A stretch of DNA of 64,000 bases, from the NCBI GenBank assembly GCA_021307315.1, contig JAJSPD010000030.1, positions 310,001 through 374,000 on the forward strand, read 5' to 3'. Position numbers and translations under genes: made by a program. The stretch comes from Bisporella sp. PMI_857 (lineage: Eukaryota; Ascomycota; Leotiomycetes; Helotiales; Helotiaceae). Below the pieces are notes generated by a model that searched no databases, was not told where the DNA came from, and was given only the letters and a program-made list of their open reading frames with translations. Shown in pieces: positions 23,460-36,529 of this stretch (position 1 is its first letter; each line of letters starts with the position of its first letter).

Positions 23460-26400
23460 ATGGCAGAGAATGGCTCGCCAGCTACCCCTCCCCCCAGAAA
23501 AGCTGAGGGGGCTGTTCTTACTGGGAAGCAGGAGCATTGTATTTCTACCGCTTCGTGTATTTAAAGATATTCGCTAATGAGGTGGCAGATCTGAAGCGCG
23601 AGCTCATCTCCCAGCAAGTCAAGTTCGAGATCACGGAACTGAACTCTCCTACCGCGTTGCAGAGGTTCGGCGCGCCGTTTAGATCAGACCTGGGCGAGGT
23701 CAGCCCTTTGGATTCGGATCTGCCGATTCTGCGGTATATATTTGTACATCATGTTAGGGAGTTTCCGTTTCTGGATAAGGCGAACGAGAAGGAGTTCTGG
23801 CAGGACAAGTTACAAGTCGTGAGTCTCTCTATGCCCGTATTAATAAACACAAAAGCTTAACACGGCAAAAGTTTTTAGAATCGTTCGCGAATAAGCATAT
23901 TTCATCGTCAGAGGATAGACTGGAGGAAACGAAAAGAAGAAAGCTGTCGTTGAAATGTCAGAAGTTAGTCGAGCTGATGATGGTATCTGGCATACCCACG
24001 GCTTCAGGATATGAAGAACGAATAAGGTTTTCAGAGCTAGAGGTCGTGGATTCTGGCGCCATTGAACATGGGGTTATGAATACGCTGCCGGAGGGGCATT
24101 ATGTCAATGGTTGGGATGTCAATGTCGCAGGTGTGAGGGTCAAATCCGTGAAAAGGACGATTAGGTCCCATAAACATGCGGTATGCCTAATTTTCAAGAA
24201 ATTGTGTAAGGATGTGGCTAATATGAAATGGTAGGAGTTCATACTGCGAGTCAAGAAGAAAGGAGAAATAGAACACTTCATTGGACGACGATATGGCGAT
24301 TTCAGTAGGCTGCACAAGAGGTTACGAACGGAGTTACCTGGGAAAGTTCTCCCAACTATGCCAAGAAAGAATAAACAGAGCTCCACCGCTTCGAATATTG
24401 TGAGCGGGATAACTGGTAAAGATGATGATGCATCATCTATCTCTTCTGTGTCGACGTTGGCGATAGATACGCAAAAGTTGACTGTCAAAGATCACAGACG
24501 GTCCGCATCAGCATTGTCTCTTGTGTCAAAGGGTTCTCCGCGGTCCTCAATTGATGGGAGATCTATGGATGGTAGACCACATACACCTGCAACCCCTCTT
24601 CCAGAGAACGTTGTTTTGTTTCGGGAAAATCAACGTATATCCTTGAGGGCATTCCTGCGAACACTACTCCAACAACCACAAATTGCTCACACCAAAGCTA
24701 TTAGAGACTTTCTAACGTTAGAAACCATTCTGCCATCAGATGCCGATGTGGAAGATATTTCTCGTCGAAAGGCGATGGATGAGAAGAGAGTCGAGGAACA
24801 GAAGGAGTTCTATGAAGTCGCACGGAAACGTGCCGCAGAGCTAGATATCTACATGGAGCAATTCCGCCGGGACGTTGTTGAGAGCAACGGGCTAACCAAA
24901 CTCTTCGCAGAAATTAAAGAAAAGGAGAAAATTGAAGACTTGACCATACAATACAAAAAGTTCGCGGAGTGGTTACGGATTGAGGTTGCGGCAACAATCT
25001 ATCATCTGTTTTTAGCGGAAGATAACTCCCCTGAGCTCTTTGCACAGGCCAAAAGCATTCACTCTATGATTCCATACACCATCGTCAAGAACGCTATTCG
25101 ATTCGCAAATCCTGCAGTAGTTATGTCCAAAATTTTAGATATCTTCACAGCTCAGCCTTTCGGGGCAAGGGTCAGTCGAGCTTACCTATCATCAATATTC
25201 ATTTGCTAACCTCCACTTTCTAGTCTCTTTTGCAACGAATTTTTGCATTTGCGCTCAATGACGGAATAAGAAACTTTCAAAGATCGATCGACGCCTTGGA
25301 GGCCAAGATTGCCGATCCAGTTCTATGCCAAAAGCTCAAGCAATTTATCGAAGGAGACGAAGAACTTAAAGCCGCAATTAGACTTGAGTCAGATAATGAC
25401 CAGGTAGATATCATAGTAGCTATTCTTCGATCAGAATCGATCTATCCGCCTTTGGACTCTGAGCAGATAGGCAAGGTTTTTAATGCTTATGTTGCATGGA
25501 TCAACGCAGTAGAAAATGTAGACGAGGACATGAAGCAAGGAGCCGAGTTATTCTCATATATGAAGCAGCTTCTGAAGCTGTACACAAGGCAACGAGATAA
25601 GGCGATGATGCTAGGAATGATTGAGGAGCCTGTAACGTACGTATACGCTACTCTATATGCAAAACAATTGCTTACTCGAAATTTAGCCTAAAGCTACTGA
25701 AAGACCTATTCACAATCTTTTACGAGCCTTTAGTCCGTGTATATAAGTCAGCAAATGTCTATGACAGCGTCACAGACTTTGCAGTTTTCATCGATGATAT
25801 GATATTAGTTGTCGACAAATGCAGAGAGCAGGATGTCTCTGCTGATCCCAATCAGACCGTCCAAGCTTTCATTGATCTATGCCAGCGGCACGAACACAAC
25901 TTCTACAAATTTGTCCACGAAGTGCACACTCATGACAATGGCCTGTTTACGCAGCTTATGGGCTGGATAGAAGGCATTCTGGAATTCCTCCGCCAAGGAC
26001 CCAAAGCCGGCAAGCTTGACATAAACGCCCTCTTTGCCGGTGCTGTTTCAGTTGGTCAACTCGACCAAGCAAAAGCTGTCGCCGAAATCGACTCACTTAT
26101 TGCCTGGCAAGAGGCTCGCAAGAAATGGCACCAAGATAAGACTCGCCAGAAAATGGCAGCAGAAGGTGGCTCCTCCGCTGGCCTCGAAACTGTACCTGGC
26201 GCGCTGGCTTTCAATAGCAATGATTTTGGCCTCGATGCGGGGGATCTCCAGGAGATTAATTACGATGATGATAGTGAGACCGGTGACGAGAATGAGAGTG
26301 ACGATGAGCTGGATCCGATTGCTGCGGAAAGAAAGAGGAGGGCTAGAAGGCAGGACCATTTGAGGAGGAGCGCCGGGGAGCCAGTTAAACCGCCAGTCGA

Positions 26401-26461
26401 GGAGGTGTGGAAGTTGAAAGAGAGCTTTTTAAGCATGTTGAGAATGGTCCTTTCGGAGTAG
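23460..26461 (+). CDS. PX-domain lipid-binding protein, LEC1/YPR097W-like
   Basis: Six exons: 23460-23538, 23589-23818, 23872-24180, 24235-25170, 25224-25636 and 25687-26461, giving 913 residues. Order: an N-terminal helical domain (YLKRELISQQVKFEI onwards); a PX phosphoinositide-binding domain at about residues 180-245 (RTIRSHKHAEFILRVKKK, then GRRYGDFSRLHKRL and the proline loop LPGKVLPTMPRK); a Ser-rich linker; and a large helical C-terminal part with an acidic DDDSETGDENESDDE stretch near residue 840. This layout matches yeast YPR097W (Lec1), linked to membrane lipid distribution. The first intron restores KQEHYLKRELI, which fixes the start at 23460. The Lec1 name is family-level knowledge. 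Confidence 0.87.
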
Positions 26462-27239
26462 ACATTGAAGTCCTGAATACTTCGGTCCCACGATGGGACG
26501 GGTGTTAGAGGCATAGAGCCGTTATAGGATAAAACTGAGCTTCAAAGGACCGATTTTAAGAAAGCAAGAGATGGTCAGCAATGAATCTTAGGTCATAAGA
26601 AGAGCTTAGAATAATGATATATAAATTTATGACGTAAATCTATTGTTTCCCATTTTCAGCTTTTACATCCCTGGGCAACCGTTCGGCCGATGCTAACTTC
26701 GTTGGGTGGTATATCCTGCGAGGTCTCCACAACAGAATTACCATATGCTCGCTGCCCCCTTTTCTAAGCGACGTCCTATCAGATGGCATTTTCGCAAGCA
26801 TCATTCCGAAATTCCAAATATCTAGAAATGCACCACATGTCGCTGTTTATTGCTGCTTATCTCAGTATCGATGCCCTGTGAGCTTAGGGTTTGGCGCGTT
26901 TTTGAAGTGATTGCGCTGTGCAAATGTCTAAAACAGCAGCAAGGCATTAACTCTTTGGAGACACCTCTCCTACCCATAGCCCGAGCTTTACTCTATTATA
27001 TCCTTACCATCCTCGCCCATGTCGCCTCTTCCTTCCCGCTTGAGCGGGAATTCACGCAGAGGTTAATAAATCCCACACTTGCATCCCCTTGATTCCTCTC
27101 TATAGCAAGACACCCCAACCTCGTACTCATCTTCAACCCTTTCCTAACGCACTTTCGACACTCTATCATCAATTTACAAACATGACAAGGTAGATATATC
27201 ATATATCATTCAAGATCCAACCGCTGATGCAAGCTCAGC
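26462..27239. other. Intergenic, no gene seen
   Basis: Short ORFs only (80 codons or fewer). Nothing recognisable on either strand. Confidence 0.45.
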
Positions 27240-28146
27240 ATGAAGAAAGCTAGGGCTTTGATGAGAATTAATGGCTGGCAGAAGCACCGCAGAGACGCAA
27301 GACGAAACGTAGGTAGAAAGATATGTACCGGAAGGAAGTATAAGGTGTTGAAGGAAGGTGGCAAACGTAAGTTGACTATTACTTTCCGAAACTGAGATTA
27401 ATTTTTGACCATCAGAGATTATAGTTATTGAGAGCGATGGTGAAAATGAGGCTAGCTAACCATCTGCCGCTGTCCCTGAAGTCAAGAAGAAGAAGAACTA
27501 CATGATCCAGGGCGTCAGTGCCGCTCGTCTAGCTCTTACTCGCCTAGCCCATCTTCGCTCTCTTCGGGTGCCAAAACCGGCCACCTCAGGGTCCCCTAGT
27601 TCTAGCAACGTCACTACGCTTCCACCCGAGATCCATCTCATCATCTTCAATCGCCTTGGTCCGGTTGCTTCGACCTGCCTCGGTCTCGCCTGCAAGAAGT
27701 TCTATTCCAATCCATCGGAAGCTACACGGCAGCGTCCTGCTCGACACTTCGACTATAAAAATGGCCAAGTTCTTCGTTATCCACGTGATGTGATGTTCTC
27801 AATTTTCCTCGCACACAACTACCCATTCATCGTCGATCCAGATATCTGCCCACTGTTCACGCTCTTGGTCGAGTGGATGGGTCCAAATTGGAAGCTTGTG
27901 GAATGCCTCTTCGGATTGGAAGAGGGGAACCAACGGCCACGTACCGGAAGCCATGGCGTGTTTATTCCCACCAAGACCTATGAAGCATGGATGGAGAAAT
28001 GCGGCGAGGAGCCACATATACAAGAATGAGTTATTGATGGCGGCGTCCAAGGCGATGGCATTTGGTATTATGAAGAGGGCCTTGACGAGGAGCTAGATGA
28101 GGAATCTGATGGTGAAGAGGGTGGCGATGAAGATATTGAGTTTTAG
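27240..28146 (+). pseudogene. F-box-like gene (family member C) broken by two in-frame stops
   Basis: The leader 27240-27369 is very basic (MKKARALMRINGWQKHRRD onwards) and splices at GTAAGT to a second exon reading IIVIESDGENEAS. An in-frame TAA follows at 27457-27459. The same frame then runs on through PSAAVPEVKKKKNYMIQGVS, the F-box TTLPPEIHLIIFNRLGPVA and STCLGLACKKFY. A TGA interrupts at 28027-28029, and the frame continues as an acidic tail (YYEEGLDEELDEESDGEEGG) to TAG at 28144-28146. Two isolated stops in an otherwise continuous, sensible frame suggest a recently disabled gene. Alternatives are a short form starting at the internal ATG 27502, or a missed intron over the first stop. 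Confidence 0.6.
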
Positions 28147-28339
28147 AGGGCTTCACGTATCTGCAATCTTCATCGACGTAAGACGGTTGAGCAAACTCCA
28201 TCTCAAAAATCTTCTATGGGCGGCGCCCGGTATTATGATTACCATATACAAATCTAGAATATACAATTCAATGCATTAACTTTTTTCTTATGCAAAATTC
28301 ATCAAGCCCAGTATCATATTTTGGTCCGTCATTCAATCG

Positions 28340-31014
28340 TCAAAAATGCCTTTCCCGCATGACCCTCCAGTCTTCATCGATTCCCAAGCGGCCGCCTTCC
28401 AGAACGCCCAACGTATACCGCCCCTCCCTTTCCCTGATTACCTCATTCCTCTCTTTCGTCCCCAACTCACTTAGCCTTTCAAAACCCTCCATAAAGCCGC
28501 CTCCAGCAAGATACATCCCAACGCCAGCAACCGTGTCCGGGTCCCTCGGCAGCTTGCCCACCCCTCGTCTGAACACGAGAACGAGGATGCAAAGAATCAT
28601 GACCCCCAAAAAGGACATCGAGATATACGTGCAATACGTATACGCCTTCTTGGTCATGGCGGGGCTAAACGAGATGTTGGCGAGGAAGATGGGCAGGAAC
28701 TCGCTCAACACGGTGCTCAGCGCGACCAGCGCCAGCAGCCAGTCCCTCCTATACAGCGAGGCGAAGAAGGCCGAGAAGGCGCTCGCAGACACCGGCACCA
28801 GCAGCGCCTCGTCCGCGGCCGCGTCCCCTCTCAGGAGCCGCTGGAGCGGCTCCGACCTCCGCAGGTCCTGGTCGATGCTCGACCACATGAGGTTCAGGAG
28901 GACCCCGAGCGCGGCCATCATGAAGCGCACGCCGAAGCCCATGCTGCTCATGAAGTGGTCGAAGCCCGTTTCTATCTTGGAGAAGTGGTAGTATGTTATC
29001 AGCACGAACAGGCCGGCTGATAGGACGAAGACCAGGATGGGCAGGAACTTGGCCTTGATCTGGTGGAGGAGGGTCGGCTTGTCGTCGATCGCGTGCGTGT
29101 GGGGGATTTTGTGGTATGCCGGAGGGGAGAGCGGTGGCGAGAGCGAGAGAGAGATGTTGGGGTTGTGCACGAGGTGGTACTGTTTTCTTTTCCCAAGGTT
29201 GACTACGGAGGCGAAGCCGGCTTCCATGTCCGGGTCGGCCGGGATGATGCCGTAGGATTGCCTCCCGTCATAGCTTGTGAAGTCTCCGAGCTTGTAGCGT
29301 TTTCCAGCCAGTATCTCCTTGAGTTGCTTATTGCTCGCTCTGCTGTCTATATCCCCCAAGCTACTCAAGAGAGGCGAGTTCGCGAGCAGGACCGCGTGGC
29401 CGGCGATGCTGAGTGGTTCCGAGTAAACGCCTGATTTGCGAAAGAATTGGAAGATGATCATGAGCACGAGCAGGATGGCGATGAACGCCAGCATTCCCTC
29501 AATTATCCTCGCGAGGAGAGGATAGATCCCCCATACCGCACGACACGGCGCCATGTTCGGTCCGCATTTTCCACTTAAGCTAACAAACAACGCCTCCGAA
29601 CTTAGAGGTGTTAGGGCAAGGATCGTGACGGAGATCAGCGACGACCAGAAGACGAAAAAGTGTCCACGACATAAGGATTTGAATGGAGTAGTGATCATCA
29701 AAGAAGTAGTGTAGTCGAGGCATATCGAATATTCGGCGAGCGCACCCGCTTCTTTGTGGAGTTGGTGAAAAGGCTCCATCTCTCTGATCGTGCTGTCTAC
29801 GATACGGAAGGGAATCATGAAGAGAACGGCGACGACCAGTGGAATGAAGGAGACCATGATGTATTGGCTACGTGTGATCTGAGGCGCGAGGGCGGAGGTT
29901 CCGTCCGCGTATTGATAGTAGGTGCCGGTTGAGTTGACTATGGTTGCTGAAGGGCGGCGGGCTGACGTGGAAGTTGCAGTCGGCTCGGTTTCCAGATATC
30001 CGCCAGTAGGAGGCGCGCCAAGTACCTGAGAATGAGAAATACTGGAAGGCGATTGTACGAACACCTTCCCGTTGGAAGTGAATGTTACTGGAGATGGACG
30101 TTGACCTGGCGGGAGGGTAGTGGTCTCGCCGCCAATGAAATACACATCTGCTGTATGAAGGGGGGCATGTCCACCTGCAGGCCCAGTTTGTGATAAATAT
30201 CCAGATTGTGGAGCAACACCGGCCGGAGCAGAAGCCAGATTGCCTGGGCCTACGTCTGTTGGAAAATTTGCTGGATTTGTAGGCACAGCTGGATTGTTGG
30301 CTGGCTCTTTGACATTCGCGTTTTGAGGCACTGTTGGCACCGGCACAGCAGGGACCGGAGCGGATGAAACGCAGTCTGGTGAAGGGTCATCACCTAAACA
30401 GAGGTAACCTGATGCAGGCGGAGGCGGTCGAGGCACTTGAGGGGTACAATCCTCAGTAGGAACGTCCCCCAAGCAGAGATATCCTCCTTTTGGCGCACCC
30501 GTTTCGGGCGCCTTGTTGTCCGAAGTAGATACTGTTGGCACGGTTGAGGATGGAATAAGTGGAGTGGGAGTGGGAGTAACTGGAATTATTAGCCTTGCTC
30601 ACTATAAGCGCAGAAAGATTAATGTAATGTGCGGAATATCTGTTTACCATATGTTCATGAGGTCATGACTACAGATGATAGACAAATATTCCATATACTA
30701 TAGACGATTTCTGACTTACAGCTCTGAATTGGTTCAATGCTTGTAATGACCTCCGCAACCTGTCGTCTCCTGGCACCATTGCCAATTTTAATATCAACAG
30801 TGCTATTCAAGAACTCATCCAACGTCCCTCCAACCCCAGCATGAGCAGGTATAACATAGCAGGCATACTCCAGAAGCCCGATCAAAACAAGCGTAAGAAA
30901 TAGAAGCGTAAATAGCACCGGCAGCCTTGTCGCAAAAGGCTTATAATATCTACCTGGATGTCCCCATGTATATCTCTCGGTTGCTGCGAACGCTGAAGAA
31001 CTCTTTTCACCCAT
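28340..31014 (-). CDS. Large multipass membrane protein, fungal DUF3433 type
   Basis: Two exons: 31014-30720 and 30579-28340, with an intron of about 140 nt, giving some 844 residues. Exon 1 carries a first membrane helix (LPVLFTLLFLTLVLIGLLEY). A long extracytosolic-looking, Pro/Ser/Thr-rich region follows, with repeats of GGYLCLGDVPTEDC and SGYLCLGDDPSPDC and weaker copies (SGYLSQ, GGYLET). Two blocks of hydrophobic helices come after it. The segment with IVDSTIREMEPFHQLHKEAG and PFKSLCRGHFFVFWSSLISV is characteristic of the fungal DUF3433 family as I know it. No enzymatic motif is visible and the function is unknown. The acceptor position depends on one predicted junction. Confidence 0.78.
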
Positions 31015-31636
31015 CTTGTATTCCTAGGTCCCATTGGACTCTCAAACTAAAAGTATCCTGGGGGAGCCATTCTCGATATATACTCCCACAAGGAGGAGCA
31101 GCACACGGTAGTTGCTATGACAAGACATGGCTGCATCTAGAGCGAAGCAGCCAGAGGGGGACAAGGGGCCTAATGATCGCCCCTAAGCCAACCGAGCCAA
31201 TTGCATGCAGAATTTACCGAGGATGCGGAATACTCCAGCAAAATGCGTGCCTATGTTTTCAGCCTTATGCCAAGACGACAGCCACTTGGGCTGAGCATAC
31301 ATCCAGATGCGGAAACACAGGAAGCATGGAGAACTTTATCTGGCTCACAAGATATCACTCGATATTCTACAAACTTAGATATCAATCTAAACAAATTGGA
31401 GAACTTCCACCACTGAATGGAGGGTTCGAGCTGTGAAGCGTGAGAAAGTTACCTAGGACTTAAAGATCAATGGACTGTTCATAAAAACTAGGCCTACAAA
31501 TGATGAGCTAAGACTTTTACAGGACAGAATCATCCCAAGCATATCTCAGCAAAAAAGCTAATTCCATTCCTATTCCACGGCCTAATGCATAGCTATATAC
31601 TGATCCGCACTAGGTCATCGAAAGTCTTTAGACACC
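31015..31636. other. Intergenic between two minus-strand genes
   Basis: A 169-codon plus-strand ORF starting at 30927 lacks any recognisable feature and partly overlaps the 5' end of the DUF3433 gene. No gene called. Confidence 0.45.
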
Positions 31637-32474
31637 CTACTTCTCGTCCACAAACTTGGTGTCCTTGGTACTTGGAGGGAAGTCAACCTGTTCAATAAAT
31701 TAGCGCTATTGTTGGGGAGGGTCTCTTTTAGGAACTAAGAGCTCGGAGCATGTCTGAAGAGCCGAAGAACTTAAATCACAATATAAAGAAGCTATCTCAG
31801 ATCTCGGGACCGCTCTCGAGCTCTCGACTCTTACAACAAAGGAAGGTAACTTTTAGAGGACAAAATTTGCTTACTTCCTTGCTGGCGGTGTCCCAATCAT
31901 TTAAGTATCCAACGCCTGCGCTCAAATAGGTGGCAAACCCAAGCCATCCGAGATATGGAGCCAAAGCCCAGGCAGAAACTGAGTCAACCTGTCCCCAGAT
32001 GTAGGTCAAGTATCCGGTAACACCAGTGAGAGCGACAATATCGACAGTTGCCTCAATTGGCCGTTTCGCCCAGAAAAAGAGTGGCATCCAGATCAAATTC
32101 AGACCAAGTTGAATACTATATAGGGTTGCTCCTTGCTTCGTGAGGAGGTGTGACTCAAGGGAGGCAGTCGGCGCCAGCCCGACAGAGTATGCCCGGTATG
32201 CAGAGTATCCCATCAAGCCATAAAGAACTGTCCATGCCGGACCAAAGACCTGTGGAGGCGGGCGGTAAGGTGGTTGCTTCAGCGCTAGGTATGTTTTTTG
32301 GGTTTGCTTCGCTAGAGAATATTAGTTCATATCTTAGAGAAGACAAAGAGATTGTCCCTCACGCTTAACAGCAAAACCCACTGCAGTTCCAAGGGCGATA
32401 GGGAAGAGTATGGATGCTGCTGGGTTAGCGAAAATGGTTGCCGGCAGCGTAAGACTTGGAATGAACGTGGTCAT
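31637..32474 (-). CDS. TspO/MBR family membrane protein
   Basis: Three exons: 32474-32363, 32311-31875 and 31687-31637, giving 199 residues. The family (peripheral benzodiazepine receptor / TspO) has five membrane helices and binds porphyrins and sterols. Signature pieces: LALKQPPYRPPPQVFGPAW at the first loop, WTVLYGLMGYSAYRAY in helix 2, QLGLNLIWMPLFFW in helix 3, and WALAPYLGWLGFATYLSAG in helix 5. The last exon encodes a short soluble tail (VDFPPSTKDTKFVDEK). HEM13, a porphyrin-pathway gene, also lies in this window, but 24 kb away, so no functional link is claimed. Confidence 0.9.
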
Positions 32475-33664
32475 GACTGCCGTTCTAAAGATTAGATGTT
32501 AGCTAATTATTTATGAGCGAAATACTATAGTTATCATGTTCAAGCAATGTCATATTATATTTCAAGCCCTCCTGGTGAAGCTTCATCTTGAGCTTGATCT
32601 CAATGACGTAAGTAATAGTAAGGATAACTCTCGCGCCATCTAGAGACAATGCTTAGAAGCAGTGAGGGAAGCGTAGATAGAAAACATGGGGGATATACTT
32701 TTCAGAACGTTGGCAACTTCTCTTGAGGTGATTGGTATTTTTTCCAAAGCGTGTTTACTTGTTGGTGTTGGACAGATTGGAAAAGAAGAGGAAGATAGGA
32801 ATGATGTAAACCAGCTGGTTGCAGCTGCAGCTTCCCTATTCCCCACCTTGTGTGCCTGCCCTGTTATGGGTCCCTGCCAAGCTTTGGCTATGATGGACCA
32901 ATCTGGTCTTTGACTATTAATATCCCCTGCGCATCTTTGTTTTTAAATTGACCTCAATGCTTATTTCTTACACACCTCCTTCTCCCCGCACGATGTGATA
33001 AAGCGTCAACCAATGAGAAGACCCTATCCCCGAAACGTGACTAAGCACGCCAAGTACGCTAACCACCTCCCGATTCGGCCTTGTCTCTGGTGGATCTCCT
33101 TGAACCTCAAGTCGTGAAATCAACAACTCTCCAAACATCCGAGTTTGGCGACCATTGCTCAATATCTGGGCCCATATATTATCAATTGTTCGTCACATCT
33201 TTTCTACCTTCAACTCATCTTTCCCTGAAACTCTTTTCAATGGTCGTTTTTCAAAGTTGTTTAGATCAACCAGTTTGCTAGCCCGTTGAGAGGCGCTGCT
33301 TGTCTTATGCCATAAATACCTGCCTATGCTTTCTACCTCAATTTTTTCTACCTTGTCCCTCTCTTCAGATCCCCCAAACAGCAAGCTTCAGACTCGCAAA
33401 ATTATTGGAACACACCTTCTGACAGCAATCATGGTATCAAACAGCAGTAGTTCTATCTTTGTCCCCTTCGACGACGGCTGGCAATCACATCCAGCAGATA
33501 TCACCTAGCTTGGCCTCACGCCAACAAACTCTGCCTCCTCTGTCTCTCAGTTAGCACAATAAGGCCCGTCGCCGCACCCGAATATATTCATACCCGATCT
33601 TGCAACGACATCGATATTAGGATTTCGAGAACGGTTACACGACTCGAACAAAAGCTGTGTCGCG
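32475..33664. promoter_or_regulatory. Divergent intergenic region TspO / ARS2
   Basis: About 1.2 kb separates the start codons of the minus-strand TspO gene and the plus-strand ARS2 gene. Short ORFs here (75 codons or fewer) lack features. Both promoters must lie in this interval; no specific binding site is called. Confidence 0.4.
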
Positions 33665-36529
33665 ATGGACGGATACAGAGACGTGCCCCTAGCTCGGTCG
33701 CCGCCTGAAAGAACAAGTTGGGGTGGCAGAGACGAAGGCATCCCAAGCTATAGAGAAAGAGGCGATAGAAATGATCGGATTATACCTGACCGTGGAGATG
33801 ACTTCTATCGTGGTCGGTCGCCAGGTATGTTGTGTTGTGCTTCTTGCTAATGCATATGCATCTTATTCGCGCGTTCTTCGCGTATACTTTATTTTGAAGG
33901 CGATTAGCTCGAATCAATTGAACATGGGATTTCTTTCAACCTCGCCCCATGCTTACTTACTTCTCCCAGGAACTGATAGACGTCGTCCTCGAGAAGGCCG
34001 CGATCGATCACGGTCACCAATGGTAGATCGTTACGAGCCCAGTGGCCGATCAACTCGAGATGATTATGATAGAGCCAGAGAACGAGAGCGCCGTCGACCA
34101 TCGCCAGGACCTGCAAATATTGACCGATACATCCCTGGACAAGACTCTGGCAAGCCTGTAATCACTACCAATCCAGTACCTAATCCATTAGGGATCGACT
34201 TCCAGGTTGGATTTTCATATTTTAGTGAGTGGTGGCGAGCAGAGGAGCAGGTCAAGGAGGATCGTGAACTCGCAAGATCTGGCAAACGCAAACCAATCCG
34301 TGGACCTGAAACCCAGGAGGAACGCGATCGAGAAAAAGCCAAAATTCAAGTTGCATACGATACATATAAGGAGGAGTTGCAAGCCAAGATGGCACGAAAG
34401 TTTGTCGCTGAACACAAAACTGAACAATGGTTTATGGAGAAATACATTCCCGAAGTCAGAGATCCCATACAGAAGCAATTAATTGAGTTCCGTCGGGGCA
34501 ACTATGCACAATGGGAGCAGGATCTCGAAGCTGGAACATTCGACGAGTTCTCTTTGGAGGGTATTCCAAAGAATGAGAGCAATGGGGCCGGTGGCGTTAT
34601 TGAAAAGGAAGAGGGTGAAACATCCGGACCCAATGAGGTTCTTGGTGTAGGCGACTTGGTGCCATCTCGAGGAAGTGATATCAAAGATGAGAATGCCTTC
34701 CAGCCTACACTTCTCATCAAGACGATCGCGCCTTCAGTTAACCGCCAGAATCTCGAAGCATTTTGTAAAGAGCATCTTGGTGAGGGTGAGGGTGGCTTCA
34801 GATGGTTAAGTCTGAGTGATCCTAATCCCAGTAAAAGATACCATAGAATAGGCTGGGTTATGTTGCATCCTGCCCCGGATACGAAGTTGTTTTCTGAACG
34901 CCCTGATCTCAAGGATGAAGACGGAAGTGATTTAGCTCCACCTGTTCCTCAAAGCACGGCAGATAGAGCGCTTGAAGCCATCAATGGAAAGACTGTCAAA
35001 GATGAAGTCCGTGGTGACTTCACTTGCCATGTTGGTATACATGGACCACCAACTGCGCCACGTAAGAAGGCGCTCTGGGATCTATTTTCTGCTCCTGAGA
35101 GAATTGAGAAAGACCTCGTATTAGCACAGCGCCTGGTGCAGAAGTTTGAGGAACAATTTGATGAGTCGGAGTTCAACGCTGTTCTTAAGATAGAAGAAAG
35201 AGTTGAGGAGCTCAAAAATCAAGGACGCCTAGTACCTCCCGTCACAGCTGCCTTGCCCAAGAAGGAGAAGCCATCTACGCCCAAGTTTGACGAGGCAATG
35301 GATGAGGGAGAAGAGATCGAGGAGGAAGAGGAAGAGGAAGAGGGGGCCGTAGATGATGAAGTTGATGACGAGGATTTACTTGTCAAGAAAAAGCAACTTG
35401 ATCTTATGGTTGAATATCTGCGACGTGTATTCAGCTTCTGTTTCTTTTGTGTCTTTGAGAGCGATTCTGTCCATGAGCTGAACCGCAAATGTGCAGGAGG
35501 GCATCTTCGCCGCCCACGCAACACCGTGACAACCGCTGGCAAAAATGCAGCACGAGCTAGTGCCTTAGGTCAACCATTCCCAGGAAAGAAGCGCAACGAT
35601 GCTTCCGACGACGTTGAAATGTCCGGACAATCTCCTGATGGGGAGCGCAAGTTCCAGCGGAACAATAATACATCTAAGGCTGATCAGCAACTTCAGCGGG
35701 CTTTTAATTGGGTCAAAACATTCGAAGAGAAAGTTCTTTTAATTCTCGAGCCCGAGAATGCTGATGTGAGAAAGCTTGGTGGCGAACCTACAGATGAAGC
35801 TGTTCAACGAGAATTAAGCAAGTTCGTCAAACAAGAGGATGAGCATAAATTTCGATGTCGAGTACCTGATTGCCAAAAGTTATTCAAGGAGGAGCATTTT
35901 TGGAAAAAGCATGTCGAGAAGCGGCATCCTGAGTGGTTACAAGCATTAAAGACTAGCGTAAGCAAACCAAGGGCCTTTGATTTTGACGGCGCTAATGATT
36001 GCAGTTTGATCTGGTCAACACCTATGTCATGGACCCTGCTCACATTGCTCCATCAAGGTCCGACGCAAATAGTAACGGTCATTTCACACCGGCTCATGGT
36101 CACATGCCAGCGGGTACTCCTCGCGGTTTTAACCTTGCAAATCTTGCTATGAACGGAATAGCAGCTGGGGCATTTGGATTGCCACCTTTCTTCAACCCTC
36201 AGGGCGTACAATCTCCATTCTCACCTATTAGCGACCGTGGAGTAGGGGCCATACGCAGAGGTGGTAGACAGTACCAAAATAATGTTCGTACTGGACCGTA
36301 TGATCGACCTGGACAACAATCAAGACAGCAGCGTTGGAATGATAACTCTGGACGGCTCAGTCCACCAGGGGGGCGTCCTCGAAATGGTGCTAATGGAGGT
36401 GGAAGATGGGATGGGGCGGCTGCTGGTGGTGCAGTAGCTCCTAGAGAGGCTGTACAAGGCAGAAGTCTAAAGTCTTATGAAGACTTGGATGCTGTCGAGG
36501 GTGCTGGCTCTGGTGAGTTGAACTATTAG
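33665..36529 (+). CDS. ARS2/SERRATE-type RNA-processing factor
   Basis: Nuclear scaffold that links the cap-binding complex to RNA 3'-end processing, silencing and decay factors. Three exons: 33665-33824, 33970-35957 and 36005-36529, giving 890 residues. Order: an Arg/Asp/Ser-rich N-terminus; the conserved core with FSYFSEWWRAEEQVKED and EHKTEQWFMEKYIPEVRDP; an RRM-like middle; an acidic EEEEEEEEGA run; the YLRRVFSFCFFC segment with GGHLRRPR (ARS2 core); and the C2H2 finger CRVPDCQKLFKEEHFWKKH near residue 680. The C-terminus is Gly/Arg/Asn-rich. Intron 1 interrupts the RS-like leader at RSPG. Confidence 0.93.

Noticed and set aside
28290..28991. 233-codon plus-strand ORF
   Set aside because: Lies antisense inside the DUF3433-type gene; GC-rich shadow frame without domain features.
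35400..35510. Possible intron in ARS2 around RVFSFCFFCVFESDS
   Set aside because: The segment is the conserved ARS2 core itself and stays in frame; no good donor/acceptor pair with correct phase.
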